A stretch of DNA of 15,307 bases from Clostridia bacterium (GTDB taxonomy: Bacteria; Bacillota; Clostridia; Christensenellales; HGM11417): contig JAFQWR010000086.1 in NCBI GenBank assembly GCA_017407365.1, positions 1 through 15,307 of the forward strand, given 5' to 3'. The first letter of the stretch is position 1, and every line of letters begins with the position of its first letter. Shown here in pieces: positions 7,330-13,679 of this stretch. Both the position numbers and the translations under genes were made by a program. The notes under the pieces were generated by a model. It was given only the letters and a program-made list of their open reading frames with translations, was not told the DNA's origin and ran no database searches.

Positions 7330-7721
7330 ATACCTCTTAACTAAAACAGCAAAATCCCCTGCCGCTGTGCGCCTTTCTTATCTTGTATCGCTCTTTGCAG
7401 AAAGAACACGGCAGTAATGATATACAAGACAAAAGGGTATGCTGTATTTTTTTACAGAAAGGGAAAGTCTTACGTATGCTATCGCAGGATTATCCCTTTA
7501 TTTCAAAGAGAAATAAGGGGTGACAGAGCTGCTCTTATTTTGCTACTTTCACGCATATAAAATAAGCTTTTGCAAAATACACATCCCGTTTAAGGGGCAA
7601 AAACAGGGCATTTTTACACATAATACCCAGTGTAAGCAAATACCCGTTTAGCATAAGCACAGAAAAACCTGTATAGTACAGGAAACCTTTACCGTATTTT
7701 TATCAAGACATATTCAGACAG
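7330..7721. other. Gene-less stretch of about 390 bases with several foldable segments
   Basis: No credible coding frame on either strand. Several pairings are visible. Bases 7346-7351 (ACAGCA) pair with 7440-7445 (TGCTGT) and close inner helices (7357-7360 with 7434-7437; 7359-7364 with 7409-7414), and a seven-T run follows at 7447-7453. Bases 7458-7464 (AAAGGGA) match 7493-7499 (TCCCTTT), which competes with a hairpin at about 7494-7521. TTACAC/GTGTAA forms a hairpin at 7614-7635. CCTGTA/TACAGG at 7668-7682 is followed on the minus strand by five Ts. I see no convincing promoter inside and no match to 6S RNA, tmRNA, RNase P RNA or SRP RNA. Confidence 0.4.
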
Positions 7722-7762
7722 AAAAAAGCCCGTTGCAAAAAATAATTACAACGGACTTTTTT
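7722..7762. terminator. Bidirectional intrinsic terminator after the small Cys/Lys/Ser-rich gene
   Basis: AAAAAAGCCCGTTG (7722-7735) pairs with CAACGGACTTTTTT (7749-7762) with one G-U pair on the minus-strand RNA, and six-T runs lie on both strands. It ends the minus-strand small gene 16 bases after its stop codon. Confidence 0.88.
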
Positions 7763-7777
7763 GTTGATCTGATTTAA

Positions 7778-7888
7778 TTACTTGCAGTTTTTGGTCTGCG
7801 AGTTGTTCTGCGACGAGGAACCGGATTCCTTCGTGCTCTTTTTACCCTTGCAGCAGCCCTTAGAGCTTTCGGTATTCTGTTTACGCAT
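7778..7888 (-). CDS. Small Lys/Ser/Asn-rich protein with cysteines, function unknown (36 aa)
   Basis: A 36-codon frame from the ATG at 7886-7888 to TAA at 7778-7780. It is preceded by a perfect AAGGAGG (7898-7904) nine bases upstream and followed by a strong terminator, so it is very probably translated despite its length. The peptide begins MRKQNTESSKGCCKGKKSTK and continues Ser/Gln/Asn-rich to a final NCK. It is hydrophilic and basic, with a CC pair at 12-13 and a third Cys at 35, and has no signal peptide or membrane segment. I do not recognise a family; short Asn/Ser/Lys-rich peptides of this style occur in clostridial genomes without known function. It lies 64 bases after the flavodoxin-like gene with no obvious promoter or terminator between, so the two may be cotranscribed. 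Metal or thiol chemistry is a guess. Confidence 0.7.
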   Translation of the reverse strand: MRKQNTESSKGCCKGKKSTKESGSSSQNNSQTKNCK

Positions 7889-7952
7889 ATTCCTTTGCCT
7901 CCTTATTTATTCCCTTTCGGGTACGGAAACAGTATGCGTAATAGAAAAACAA

Positions 7953-8486
7953 TTATTCTTCATCCTCTGCGCAAGCAGGCATTGCCTCTTCATTGACAAT
8001 ACCGAGATAGTCGTTTGCAAAGGCAAGCGCATTTTCCTCTGACAGCTGAATGTTGGGAATTCCCTCCTGTGCGGCAATCATCTTCATATACATCCGATGC
8101 AGGAAGCGCATTTTTTTGACCTCTATGAACCTGCCGCCAAAATGGCCCTTGGCGACAATGACATTCTGCAAATCGAAGGAAAGAAAATAACGGATGCGCT
8201 TTTCCAGCTTTTTGGGGTTTGCACCCGTTAAGAAAAAGCCAAAGCGCTTGGTTAACAGCTCATCCTCATAATTTTCCCAGAAGAGCTTGCACTCAGCAAG
8301 AGGGTTATCGGTATATACGGGTGTTCCGAGGATAACGCCGTCGTACTGAGATAAATCTACACGCGTACGCTTTTTCAGACGCAGCAAATCTACGCTTTCC
8401 CCTTGGTCGGTGAGTATTTTTGCGAGCTTTTGCGCGATTTCCTCCGTACTGCCGTATACACTGCCATAAGCCAATAAAATTTTCAT
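7953..8486 (-). CDS. Flavodoxin-domain protein
   Basis: A 177-residue cytoplasmic protein. The N-terminus MKILLAYGSVYGSTEEIAQK carries the flavodoxin phosphate-binding loop (residues 8-15) for FMN, followed by QYDGVILGTPVYTDNP, the second flavin-contact strand and loop. A later FGFFLTGANP segment matches the third. It resembles the HemG/flavodoxin_5-type proteins that use FMN for electron transfer or quinone reduction; the partner is unknown. The start is supported by GGGAGGCG just upstream and by a promoter at 8514-8542. The C-terminus is acidic (ACAEDEE). It may share its transcript with the small cysteine-containing gene downstream. A protoporphyrinogen oxidase role would be over-reading, as no haem genes are near. 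Confidence 0.82.
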   Translation of the reverse strand: MKILLAYGSVYGSTEEIAQKLAKILTDQGESVDLLRLKKRTRVDLSQYDGVILGTPVYTDNPLAECKLFWENYEDELLTKRFGFFLTGANPKKLEKRIRYFLSFDLQNVIVAKGHFGGRFIEVKKMRFLHRMYMKMIAAQEGIPNIQLSEENALAFANDYLGIVNEEAMPACAEDEE

Positions 8487-8513
8487 ATACGCCTCCCAAA
8501 TGCCCTTTTCTTT

Positions 8514-8542
8514 ATTATATCAAACTTACCGATAAAAAGCAA
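8514..8542 (-). promoter_or_regulatory. Promoter of the flavodoxin-like gene, overlapping the preceding terminator tail
   Basis: On the minus strand TTGCTT (8542-8537), 17 bases, then TATAAT (8519-8514) with a TG one base upstream (extended -10). The -35 box lies in the U-tract of the terminator of the upstream lipoprotein gene. Confidence 0.65.
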
Positions 8543-8569
8543 GCCCCTGCCATAGCTTTTGACAGGGGC
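8543..8569 (-). terminator. Intrinsic terminator of the beta-propeller lipoprotein gene
   Basis: In minus-strand RNA GCCCCUGUCA (8569-8560) pairs with UGGCAGGGGC (8552-8543) with one G-U pair, followed by UUGCUUUUU (8542-8534). It lies about 40 bases after the stop codon. Confidence 0.85.
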
Positions 8570-8611
8570 CTTAAAAAAGAAACTCCAGAATTGATTTATC
8601 CGTATCTGCTA

Positions 8612-10381
8612 TTACAGAACATACGAGGCAATCTGCTTGAAATCCTCTCCGTAGCAAATCAATTGATTGTTACCAACCGCATACATCCTGCCCTGCAGCA
8701 CCACCGCACGGGATAAGCTGTCATAGTAATTACCCTTAAGCGGCGTGTATGCAAGACGCAGAATGGTAAGCTCCTTGGGTACACTTACAGTTAAATCGTA
8801 GTCCTCCGCATTACCGCTTACGTTGGGCACTACGAGAAGATATTGCTCTCCCTCCGCATTTTTATAATCCTTTACTGCAAATGCAAAGGTGTTTTTATGC
8901 ACAAGGATTGCCTTGTGGTTGTTTAGTGCCTCAACGTAAATTCTATACTCAGGCAGAGAGTAGCAGGCAAGCTCCTTCAGGCTATCGGCGTTTTTATAAT
9001 AGATGCTTACCTTTATTCCGTTAAAGCTTCCGTTACCCGCTCTGCCGATACCCACCACGATTTCATCGGAAACTGCGTGCAGATAATCGTTGACACCCTC
9101 TGATTTCAGCTCTGCCTTCACTGTGGGAGCGGAAGGATTGGAAACGTCTACATAGTATAAGGGGTCCACCGTGACAGCGGTGGTTACGTAGCAGCTTTCT
9201 CCGTCGAAGCGCACGGAATACACCGATTCACCGATGCCCATGCCCTCGGATACACCCATTAGGGGGAAGCCCTCCTTGGAAAGATCAAAGGTATACAGCT
9301 TGGTGACGTTATTCAAAAGGTCGGTATCGTAGCTGTAGGCAACTGCACGGAATACATCCCGGTATTCATCGACAAAAAACTGTGAGGAAATATAGCCGGG
9401 AATGCTGTTTCGTCCCTCGTAGCAAAGTCTTCCCTCTGCATCCATTGCAAAGCGCGTGAAATAGGTGATATCCTCACGGTAATCTCTACTCAGAAGATAC
9501 AGGGCACTTTTACTCATATATATTTCGTCGTAGCTGCTGATATATGCATGAAAATCGAGTGCGCTTTCTGCTGAGAAGGAAACAAGATATACGTACCCGT
9601 ATGCGCGCGTGGGGATTGCACCCACAAATACATTCTCGGAGGAAAGCAGCTTGATTTCGTTGCCCTCTGCGGTATCCAGATATGAGGGAAGAAGCGGCTC
9701 ACCATCTTCGTTTACCATACTGTAGGATTGCATTACTACATATACTCTTCCGTCAATCATACGAGAATGGCAGAAATAGGTATTTGGGAACGAAAGCGTG
9801 CGTTCTGCGGTAAGCGCTCCGCTTTCCTCGTTGAATCCGTAGACAGTTAAGGTAATGCTATCCTCCTTTTCCATCCTGCCGTAGACAATCACCTTACCCC
9901 CGTACGTATAAAAGCCGTAGGGCACATAGCCCTCGCAATCTGCGGAGGTTACTCTGCCAAGCGTGGGCTCAAAGGCAATGATACGGCTTGCTTCATTCTC
10001 GATAACACAGCTGAAAAGATAGCTTTTTCCGTTTGAAGCAAGATAGGTTTTTACCGTATCGCCCTCGTCGATACCGCTGACCTGCACGTTTGTTTCGCTG
10101 TTATCAAGGGAAGCACCTGTATCCCCCGGAGCCATAGGCATATCGTTGACAGCGTCCTTCATTGCTCCCGCGCAGGAAAACAGGCTATCGCGGTATACAT
10201 TTTTTTTGGTATGAGAGGACAGGTATGACCGCAGGGCGTCCGTGCTTTCAAACGACGACATCGTTTCCTCCGTCGGCAAATTGACGGAATACCATGTATG
10301 CCATCTGCCGCAAGCTGAAAGCGCACCAAGTAAGCCAATCAGCAATACAGAAATGAGTATAGAATAAACTAATTTTTTCAT
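8612..10381 (-). CDS. Beta-propeller domain lipoprotein
   Basis: A 589-residue exported protein. Residues 1-23 form a lipoprotein signal peptide (KK, hydrophobic core, lipobox LSAC with Cys24), so it should be acylated and held on the outer face of the membrane. A short linker is followed at about residue 97 by TNVQVSGIDEGDTVKTY, the hallmark entry of the secreted beta-propeller family PF09826. The rest is a run of four-stranded repeats with alternating aromatic and hydrophobic residues. Length fits the family. The ribosome binding site AAGGAGG precedes the start. Function in this family is unknown; surface binding or a structural role is possible. It is transcribed away from rpmH and occupies the place where dnaA often lies. 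I see no clear promoter in the upstream 280 bases. Confidence 0.85.
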   Translation of the reverse strand: MKKLVYSILISVLLIGLLGALSACGRWHTWYSVNLPTEETMSSFESTDALRSYLSSHTKKNVYRDSLFSCAGAMKDAVNDMPMAPGDTGASLDNSETNVQVSGIDEGDTVKTYLASNGKSYLFSCVIENEASRIIAFEPTLGRVTSADCEGYVPYGFYTYGGKVIVYGRMEKEDSITLTVYGFNEESGALTAERTLSFPNTYFCHSRMIDGRVYVVMQSYSMVNEDGEPLLPSYLDTAEGNEIKLLSSENVFVGAIPTRAYGYVYLVSFSAESALDFHAYISSYDEIYMSKSALYLLSRDYREDITYFTRFAMDAEGRLCYEGRNSIPGYISSQFFVDEYRDVFRAVAYSYDTDLLNNVTKLYTFDLSKEGFPLMGVSEGMGIGESVYSVRFDGESCYVTTAVTVDPLYYVDVSNPSAPTVKAELKSEGVNDYLHAVSDEIVVGIGRAGNGSFNGIKVSIYYKNADSLKELACYSLPEYRIYVEALNNHKAILVHKNTFAFAVKDYKNAEGEQYLLVVPNVSGNAEDYDLTVSVPKELTILRLAYTPLKGNYYDSLSRAVVLQGRMYAVGNNQLICYGEDFKQIASYVL

Positions 10382-10592
10382 TACAAGCCTCCTTAAAAGC
10401 TTCTTTCATCTATTAGACACATCAGCATCTGTTTTTGTTGGTATAATTTGAAAAAACCTTAAAAATATTTTTTTACGGCGCAAAAGCACCTCTCCTTCGC
10501 ACCGCTTTCTCCTCTTTATTTGTACGGATGGAAGGGAAAAAGCCCACGCAAAAAAGAAATATTCAAAAACCCCTCTTTTCCCCTTATTTTGG

Positions 10593-10621
10593 TTGACAAC
10601 TACGGCAATGTTTAGTATAAT
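10593..10621 (+). promoter_or_regulatory. Strong promoter of the rpmH cluster
   Basis: Consensus TTGACA (10593-10598), 17-base spacer and perfect TATAAT (10616-10621), as expected for a ribosomal protein gene. The start is predicted near 10628. The 210 bases upstream hold no gene and no DnaA-box cluster. Confidence 0.88.
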
Positions 10622-10662
10622 ATTATGGTAATTGCACAAATAACAAAGAGAGGATAGTAGCA

Positions 10663-10797
10663 ATGAAAAGAACCTACCAGCCCAAAAAAAGGCAAAGAAG
10701 CAAGGTGCACGGTTTCCGTCAGAGAATGAAAACCAAAAACGGCAGAAACGTTCTGCAGAGACGCCGCAACAAAGGCAGAAAGGTACTTTCGAGATAA
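10663..10797 (+). CDS. rpmH: 50S ribosomal protein L34
   Basis: A 44-residue, strongly basic protein beginning MKRTYQPKKRQRSKVHGFRQ and ending KVLSR. Both the length and the sequence are those of bacterial L34, the small protein buried in 23S rRNA of the large subunit. A GAGAGGA ribosome binding site lies eight bases before the ATG, and a near-consensus promoter lies upstream. It opens the conserved rpmH-rnpA-yidD-yidC-jag cluster. The usual divergent or upstream neighbour dnaA is replaced by the beta-propeller lipoprotein gene, so the replication origin is not adjacent here. Confidence 0.98.
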   Translation: MKRTYQPKKRQRSKVHGFRQRMKTKNGRNVLQRRRNKGRKVLSR

Positions 10798-10899
10798 CAT
10801 TTGCCGCGTAGGATAAGGCGCGGTATTCCCTTCTTATCGGCATAGGCATTTCGCCCTTGCCCTTTCCTTCAATTGTTTTCTTGAGCCGTATTCCAAATC

Positions 10900-10932
10900 A
10901 AAAAGGGGCTGATTTTCTGCTCCCTTTTTTTT
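10900..10932 (+). terminator. Terminator-like hairpin between rpmH and rnpA (probable attenuator)
   Basis: AAAAAGGG (10900-10907) pairs with CCCTTTTT (10922-10929), with extra GC pairing inside, followed by an eight-T run (10925-10932). It would end many transcripts after rpmH, giving more L34 message than rnpA message. No separate promoter for rnpA is evident. Confidence 0.7.
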
Positions 10933-10969
10933 GGACTGCGGCTTACTTTCTTTTTGCAAGAGGAACGTT

Positions 10970-11314
10970 ATGCAAGCAGTTTACCGACTTCGAAAAAACA
11001 ATCAATTCGACCACGTATATCGCAGGGGCAAGTCGGTAGCCTGCCAATTTTTTGTACTGTTTTTCGTGCCCTCTAAAAACGAAAAATTGAAGGTAGGCTT
11101 CTCTGTCAGCAAGAAGATCGGAAAAAGCGTTGTACGCAACCTGATCAAACGCAGACTGAAGGAAGCTTTCAGAAGAGAGATCCCCCTTATGCAGCAAAGG
11201 TTTCATTTCGTAGTGCTTGCCAGAAGCGCAGCAGCAGAAGCATCTTATGCACAATTGCAGTCTGCCTTGAAGCGACTGCTGAAAAAAGCCAACCTTTACA
11301 GTAAGGAACAATGA
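10970..11314 (+). CDS. rnpA: Ribonuclease P protein component
   Basis: A 114-residue basic protein that assists the RNase P RNA in maturing tRNA 5' ends. The N-terminus (YRLRKNNQFDHVYRRGKS) and the RNA-binding signature KKIGKSVVRNLIKRRLKEAFR (about residues 52-72) are diagnostic. The ATG at 10970 is chosen because AGAGGA lies five bases before it and the protein then has the normal length; a TTG at 10931 in the same frame would add 13 untypical residues and falls in the terminator T-run. Its TGA overlaps the yidD ATG by four bases, so the genes are translationally coupled. The 172 bases upstream contain an attenuator-like hairpin. Confidence 0.97.
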   Translation: MQAVYRLRKNNQFDHVYRRGKSVACQFFVLFFVPSKNEKLKVGFSVSKKIGKSVVRNLIKRRLKEAFRREIPLMQQRFHFVVLARSAAAEASYAQLQSALKRLLKKANLYSKEQ

Positions 11315-11553
11315 AAAAGTTTTGTATCTGGCTGATTCGGCTGTATCAAAAATATTTATCGCCTCTGATTCCCAGCAATTGCAGGTATTACCCCTCCTGC
11401 TCCCGCTATACCATAGAGGCGATACAAAAGCACGGTGTGTTTAAGGGCTGCTTGCTTGGTGCATACCGTATTTTGCGTTGCAATCCTTTTGCCAAAGGCG
11501 GCTTTGACCCCGTTCCCGACAACTTAAAAGGAGATATGAAATGGGTATTATAA
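11311..11553 (+). CDS. yidD: Membrane protein insertion efficiency factor YidD
   Basis: An 80-residue protein with the invariant YidD core: LIRLYQKYLSPL, then CRYYPSCSRYTIEAI with its three cysteines, then GAYRILRCNPFAKGGFDPVP. Length is normal. It is a membrane-associated helper for YidC-dependent insertion. Its ATG overlaps the rnpA stop (ATGA) and its end overlaps the yidC start by 13 bases, so all three are tightly coupled. Confidence 0.97.
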   Translation: MKKFCIWLIRLYQKYLSPLIPSNCRYYPSCSRYTIEAIQKHGVFKGCLLGAYRILRCNPFAKGGFDPVPDNLKGDMKWVL

Positions 11554-12626
11554 CGCAAGTTCTCGTTCCACTGATACCGGAAGGCAATATTCCCGCCCTC
11601 TACCCCATCGTAGGGCACGTATTGCAATGGGTGCAGGGCTGGACGGGAAACATCGGTTGGACAATGATCATTTTTACCCTTATGTTAAAAATGATTACTC
11701 TGCCCTTTGACATCATCAGCCGCAAAAGTATGAAGCGTAACGCCATCATTCAGGAGCGTCTTGCGCCCGAGCTTGAGCAGCTGGAAAAGCAATGCCGCGG
11801 CGATCAGGCTCTGTATCAGCAAAAAATGACCGCCCGCATGAGAAAGGAAGGCTATTCGATGGGTGGCGCTTGCCTGCCCTCGCTGATCACCTTGGTGATG
11901 TTCTTCTTTATCCTGGCAGGCTTAAATCAATTTGCAACAAAAAACATCGGCGATATCTACAATGAGATGGCGGCTGAATACAACCGTCTTACAGCAACAA
12001 GCATGTCTCAAACGGAAATCGACGAGGCGCTGATTAAACAGTACGACGAAATTTCGCCAAACTTTTTATGGATCAAAAACCCCTGGCGTCCCGATTCCCC
12101 TTTAAGCAGACCCATTGCCACAGCAGGTGAGATGTTCACCTCCTCCGGCAGCAACAACACTACGGGTGCTAACGGCATCAAAAAGCTGGTGTATCAGGAC
12201 GGAAAATCTGCCGAAGAAATTGAAGCAGATTACCAGAAGGTTATGGGCGCAGTCATTCGCAAATACAACGGAGAAAACAACAAGGGTGCAAACGGCTTCT
12301 TTATTCTGCCCGTGCTTGCAGCTGCGGTTTCCTTCCTTTCGCAATGGCTTATGATGAAGATGCAGCCCCAGCAGCAATCGCAGGCGCAGGAAAACGCTAT
12401 GGGCGGCGGCATGAATAAGTTTATGCTGATTTTCTTCCCCATTATGATGCTGTTCTTCTCCATCAACTACACGGCAGCATTTGCTGTTTATATCGTATTC
12501 AACTCAACGTTTATGATGCTTGCAAACTTTGCAATCAATTACTTCGTTGACAAATCAATCAGAAAAGATTTTGCGAAAAAGGATTTTGAAAAAAGCGCAT
12601 CCTATCGCAGAGAAAAAGGGAGATAA
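11541..12626 (+). CDS. yidC: Membrane protein insertase YidC/Oxa1
   Basis: A 361-residue membrane insertase with five predicted segments at about 39-58, 110-131, 251-272, 291-309 and 311-333. The cytoplasmic loop KSMKRN...APELEQLEKQ and the motif NFLWIKNPWRPDSPL (residues 174-188) identify the Oxa1/YidC family. The positively charged groove residue of the first core helix, Arg in Bacillus YidC, appears to be Lys50 here. No lipobox cysteine is present at the N-terminus, unlike SpoIIIJ. The stretch between the second and third segments is about 120 residues, much longer than in Bacillus YidC, and contains a Ser/Asn/Gly-rich piece at 200-215. AGGAGA seven bases before the ATG sets the start inside the end of yidD. 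Confidence 0.96.
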   Translation: MGIITQVLVPLIPEGNIPALYPIVGHVLQWVQGWTGNIGWTMIIFTLMLKMITLPFDIISRKSMKRNAIIQERLAPELEQLEKQCRGDQALYQQKMTARMRKEGYSMGGACLPSLITLVMFFFILAGLNQFATKNIGDIYNEMAAEYNRLTATSMSQTEIDEALIKQYDEISPNFLWIKNPWRPDSPLSRPIATAGEMFTSSGSNNTTGANGIKKLVYQDGKSAEEIEADYQKVMGAVIRKYNGENNKGANGFFILPVLAAAVSFLSQWLMMKMQPQQQSQAQENAMGGGMNKFMLIFFPIMMLFFSINYTAAFAVYIVFNSTFMMLANFAINYFVDKSIRKDFAKKDFEKSASYRREKGR

Positions 12627-12630
12627 AAAC

Positions 12631-13575
12631 ATGGAATTTAAGGCAAGTAAAGTGGAAGATGCTATCAGAGCAGGCTTAAAGGAGCTTGGTCTTACGGAAG
12701 ACGAAGCGGAAATCACTGTTATCGAGCATGGCGGCTTCCTGAAAAAAGCACGCGTTGACGTTACCAAAAAGATCGTGGCTGAACCCATTGAGGCAATCAT
12801 TGCAGAAGCTGAAAAGGCTGAGGAAGAAGCTGAGGCGCCCTCTGCTGCACCCGAAAAGGAAGAGATAGTTTTACCTCTTTCGAAGGAAACGGAAAAGGCT
12901 ATCGCATTTGTACGCGGTATGGCTGAGCACATGAGCGTTGAATGCGAGATCACCGCTGTTGAGCACCCCGATTCGGTAGACATCAACATCACGGGTAAGG
13001 ACACCGGCGCTTTGATCGGCTATCGCGGCGACGTACTGGATTCCATTCAGTTCCTTGCTTCTCTTATCCTGAACGAAAAGGGCGGCAAATACAAACGCCT
13101 CCACTTAAACTGCGAAAACTACCGTGAAAAACGTGAGGAAATCTTAAAGGGTCTTGCCGCAAAGCTTGCAGACAAAGCAGTTCGCACCGGCAGACGTGTA
13201 AGATTAGAGCCCATGAATCCCGCAGAGCGTCGCATCATTCACGCCGCACTTCAGGGCAATAAAGAGGTTGACACCTCGAGTGAGGGTGAGGATCCCAGAA
13301 GATATGTTGTAATCACCCCTAAGCGTCTGAAAAAGCAGAACGGCGGAAAGCGTGACGGCGAAAGACGCGGCGGTGAAAGACGTGACGGTGAGCGCCGTGA
13401 GGGCGGCTACAACCGCGGACGCAACGGCGGCAGACGCGATGACCGCAGAGATAACCGTGGCGGCGGCAGCAGAAGCTCCTCTAAGAGCAAGCCCTTCTCT
13501 CTCGGCTTCGGCTCTTATCTCGGAAAATCCCCCAGCTATCTTGATCCTGTGGATTCCGATGAAAATAAGGACTAA
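12631..13575 (+). CDS. jag: Jag/KhpB RNA-binding protein with Arg/Gly-rich tail
   Basis: A 314-residue cytoplasmic RNA-binding protein starting at the ATG at 12631 (AGGGAGA seven bases upstream, four bases after the yidC stop). Domains in order: Jag_N at 1-50 (MEFKASKVEDAIRAGLKELG); an acidic Ala/Glu linker at 51-80; a KH domain with GYRG at 130-133; an R3H domain with ERRIIH (Arg200-x3-His204) near 165-232; and a tail from about 238 to 280 rich in Arg, Gly and Asp (RDGERRGGERRDGERR and so on), then a Ser-rich acidic end. In streptococci KhpB/EloR binds RNA with KhpA and controls cell elongation. The RG-rich tail is beyond the usual domain plan and may add RNA binding. Last gene of the cluster. 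Confidence 0.95.
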   Translation: MEFKASKVEDAIRAGLKELGLTEDEAEITVIEHGGFLKKARVDVTKKIVAEPIEAIIAEAEKAEEEAEAPSAAPEKEEIVLPLSKETEKAIAFVRGMAEHMSVECEITAVEHPDSVDINITGKDTGALIGYRGDVLDSIQFLASLILNEKGGKYKRLHLNCENYREKREEILKGLAAKLADKAVRTGRRVRLEPMNPAERRIIHAALQGNKEVDTSSEGEDPRRYVVITPKRLKKQNGGKRDGERRGGERRDGERREGGYNRGRNGGRRDDRRDNRGGGSRSSSKSKPFSLGFGSYLGKSPSYLDPVDSDENKD

Positions 13576-13580
13576 CAAAA

Positions 13581-13615
13581 AAAGCCCCAACAAATTGGGG
13601 CTTTTATTTTTTTTT
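13581..13615. terminator. Intrinsic terminator of the rpmH-jag cluster, usable on both strands
   Basis: AAAGCCCCAA (13581-13590) pairs perfectly with TTGGGGCTTT (13595-13604) around a CAAA loop. A T-rich tail follows on the plus strand (13602-13615), and the A-run at 13577-13583 gives a T-run on the minus strand for the convergent phosphatase gene. Confidence 0.93.
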
Positions 13616-13621
13616 CGCAGA

Positions 13622-13679
13622 AGAATCAGTAAGGTTATTATAAAACGGACGGCCTATTTCCGATAAGCCTTCTGATTCT
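13622..13679. repeat. Long imperfect inverted repeat between convergent jag and phosphatase genes
   Basis: AGAATCAG (13622-13629) pairs with CTGATTCT (13672-13679). Inside, AGG (13632-13634) pairs with CCT (13668-13670), TTAT (13635-13638) with ATAA (13663-13666), and CGGA (13646-13649) with TCCG (13659-13662). The 58-base element overlaps the phosphatase stop codon. It lacks its own T-run and is separate from the terminator next to it; it may protect a 3' end. Confidence 0.6.

Noticed and set aside
7330..7721. 6S RNA, tmRNA, RNase P RNA or SRP RNA in the gene-less stretch
   Set aside because: None of the conserved cores is present, and no single long bulged hairpin with a central bubble can be drawn.
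10406..10849. 147-codon open frame on the minus strand across the rpmH region
   Set aside because: It lies antisense to the certain rpmH gene and its promoter, has no ribosome binding site of note and no family resemblance.
10931..10969. TTG start 13 codons upstream of rnpA
   Set aside because: It falls in the T-run of the attenuator hairpin and gives an N-terminus unlike RnpA; the ATG at 10970 has AGAGGA.
12520..12630. Extended start of jag inside the end of yidC
   Set aside because: The Jag_N domain begins exactly at the ATG at 12631, which has its own ribosome binding site.
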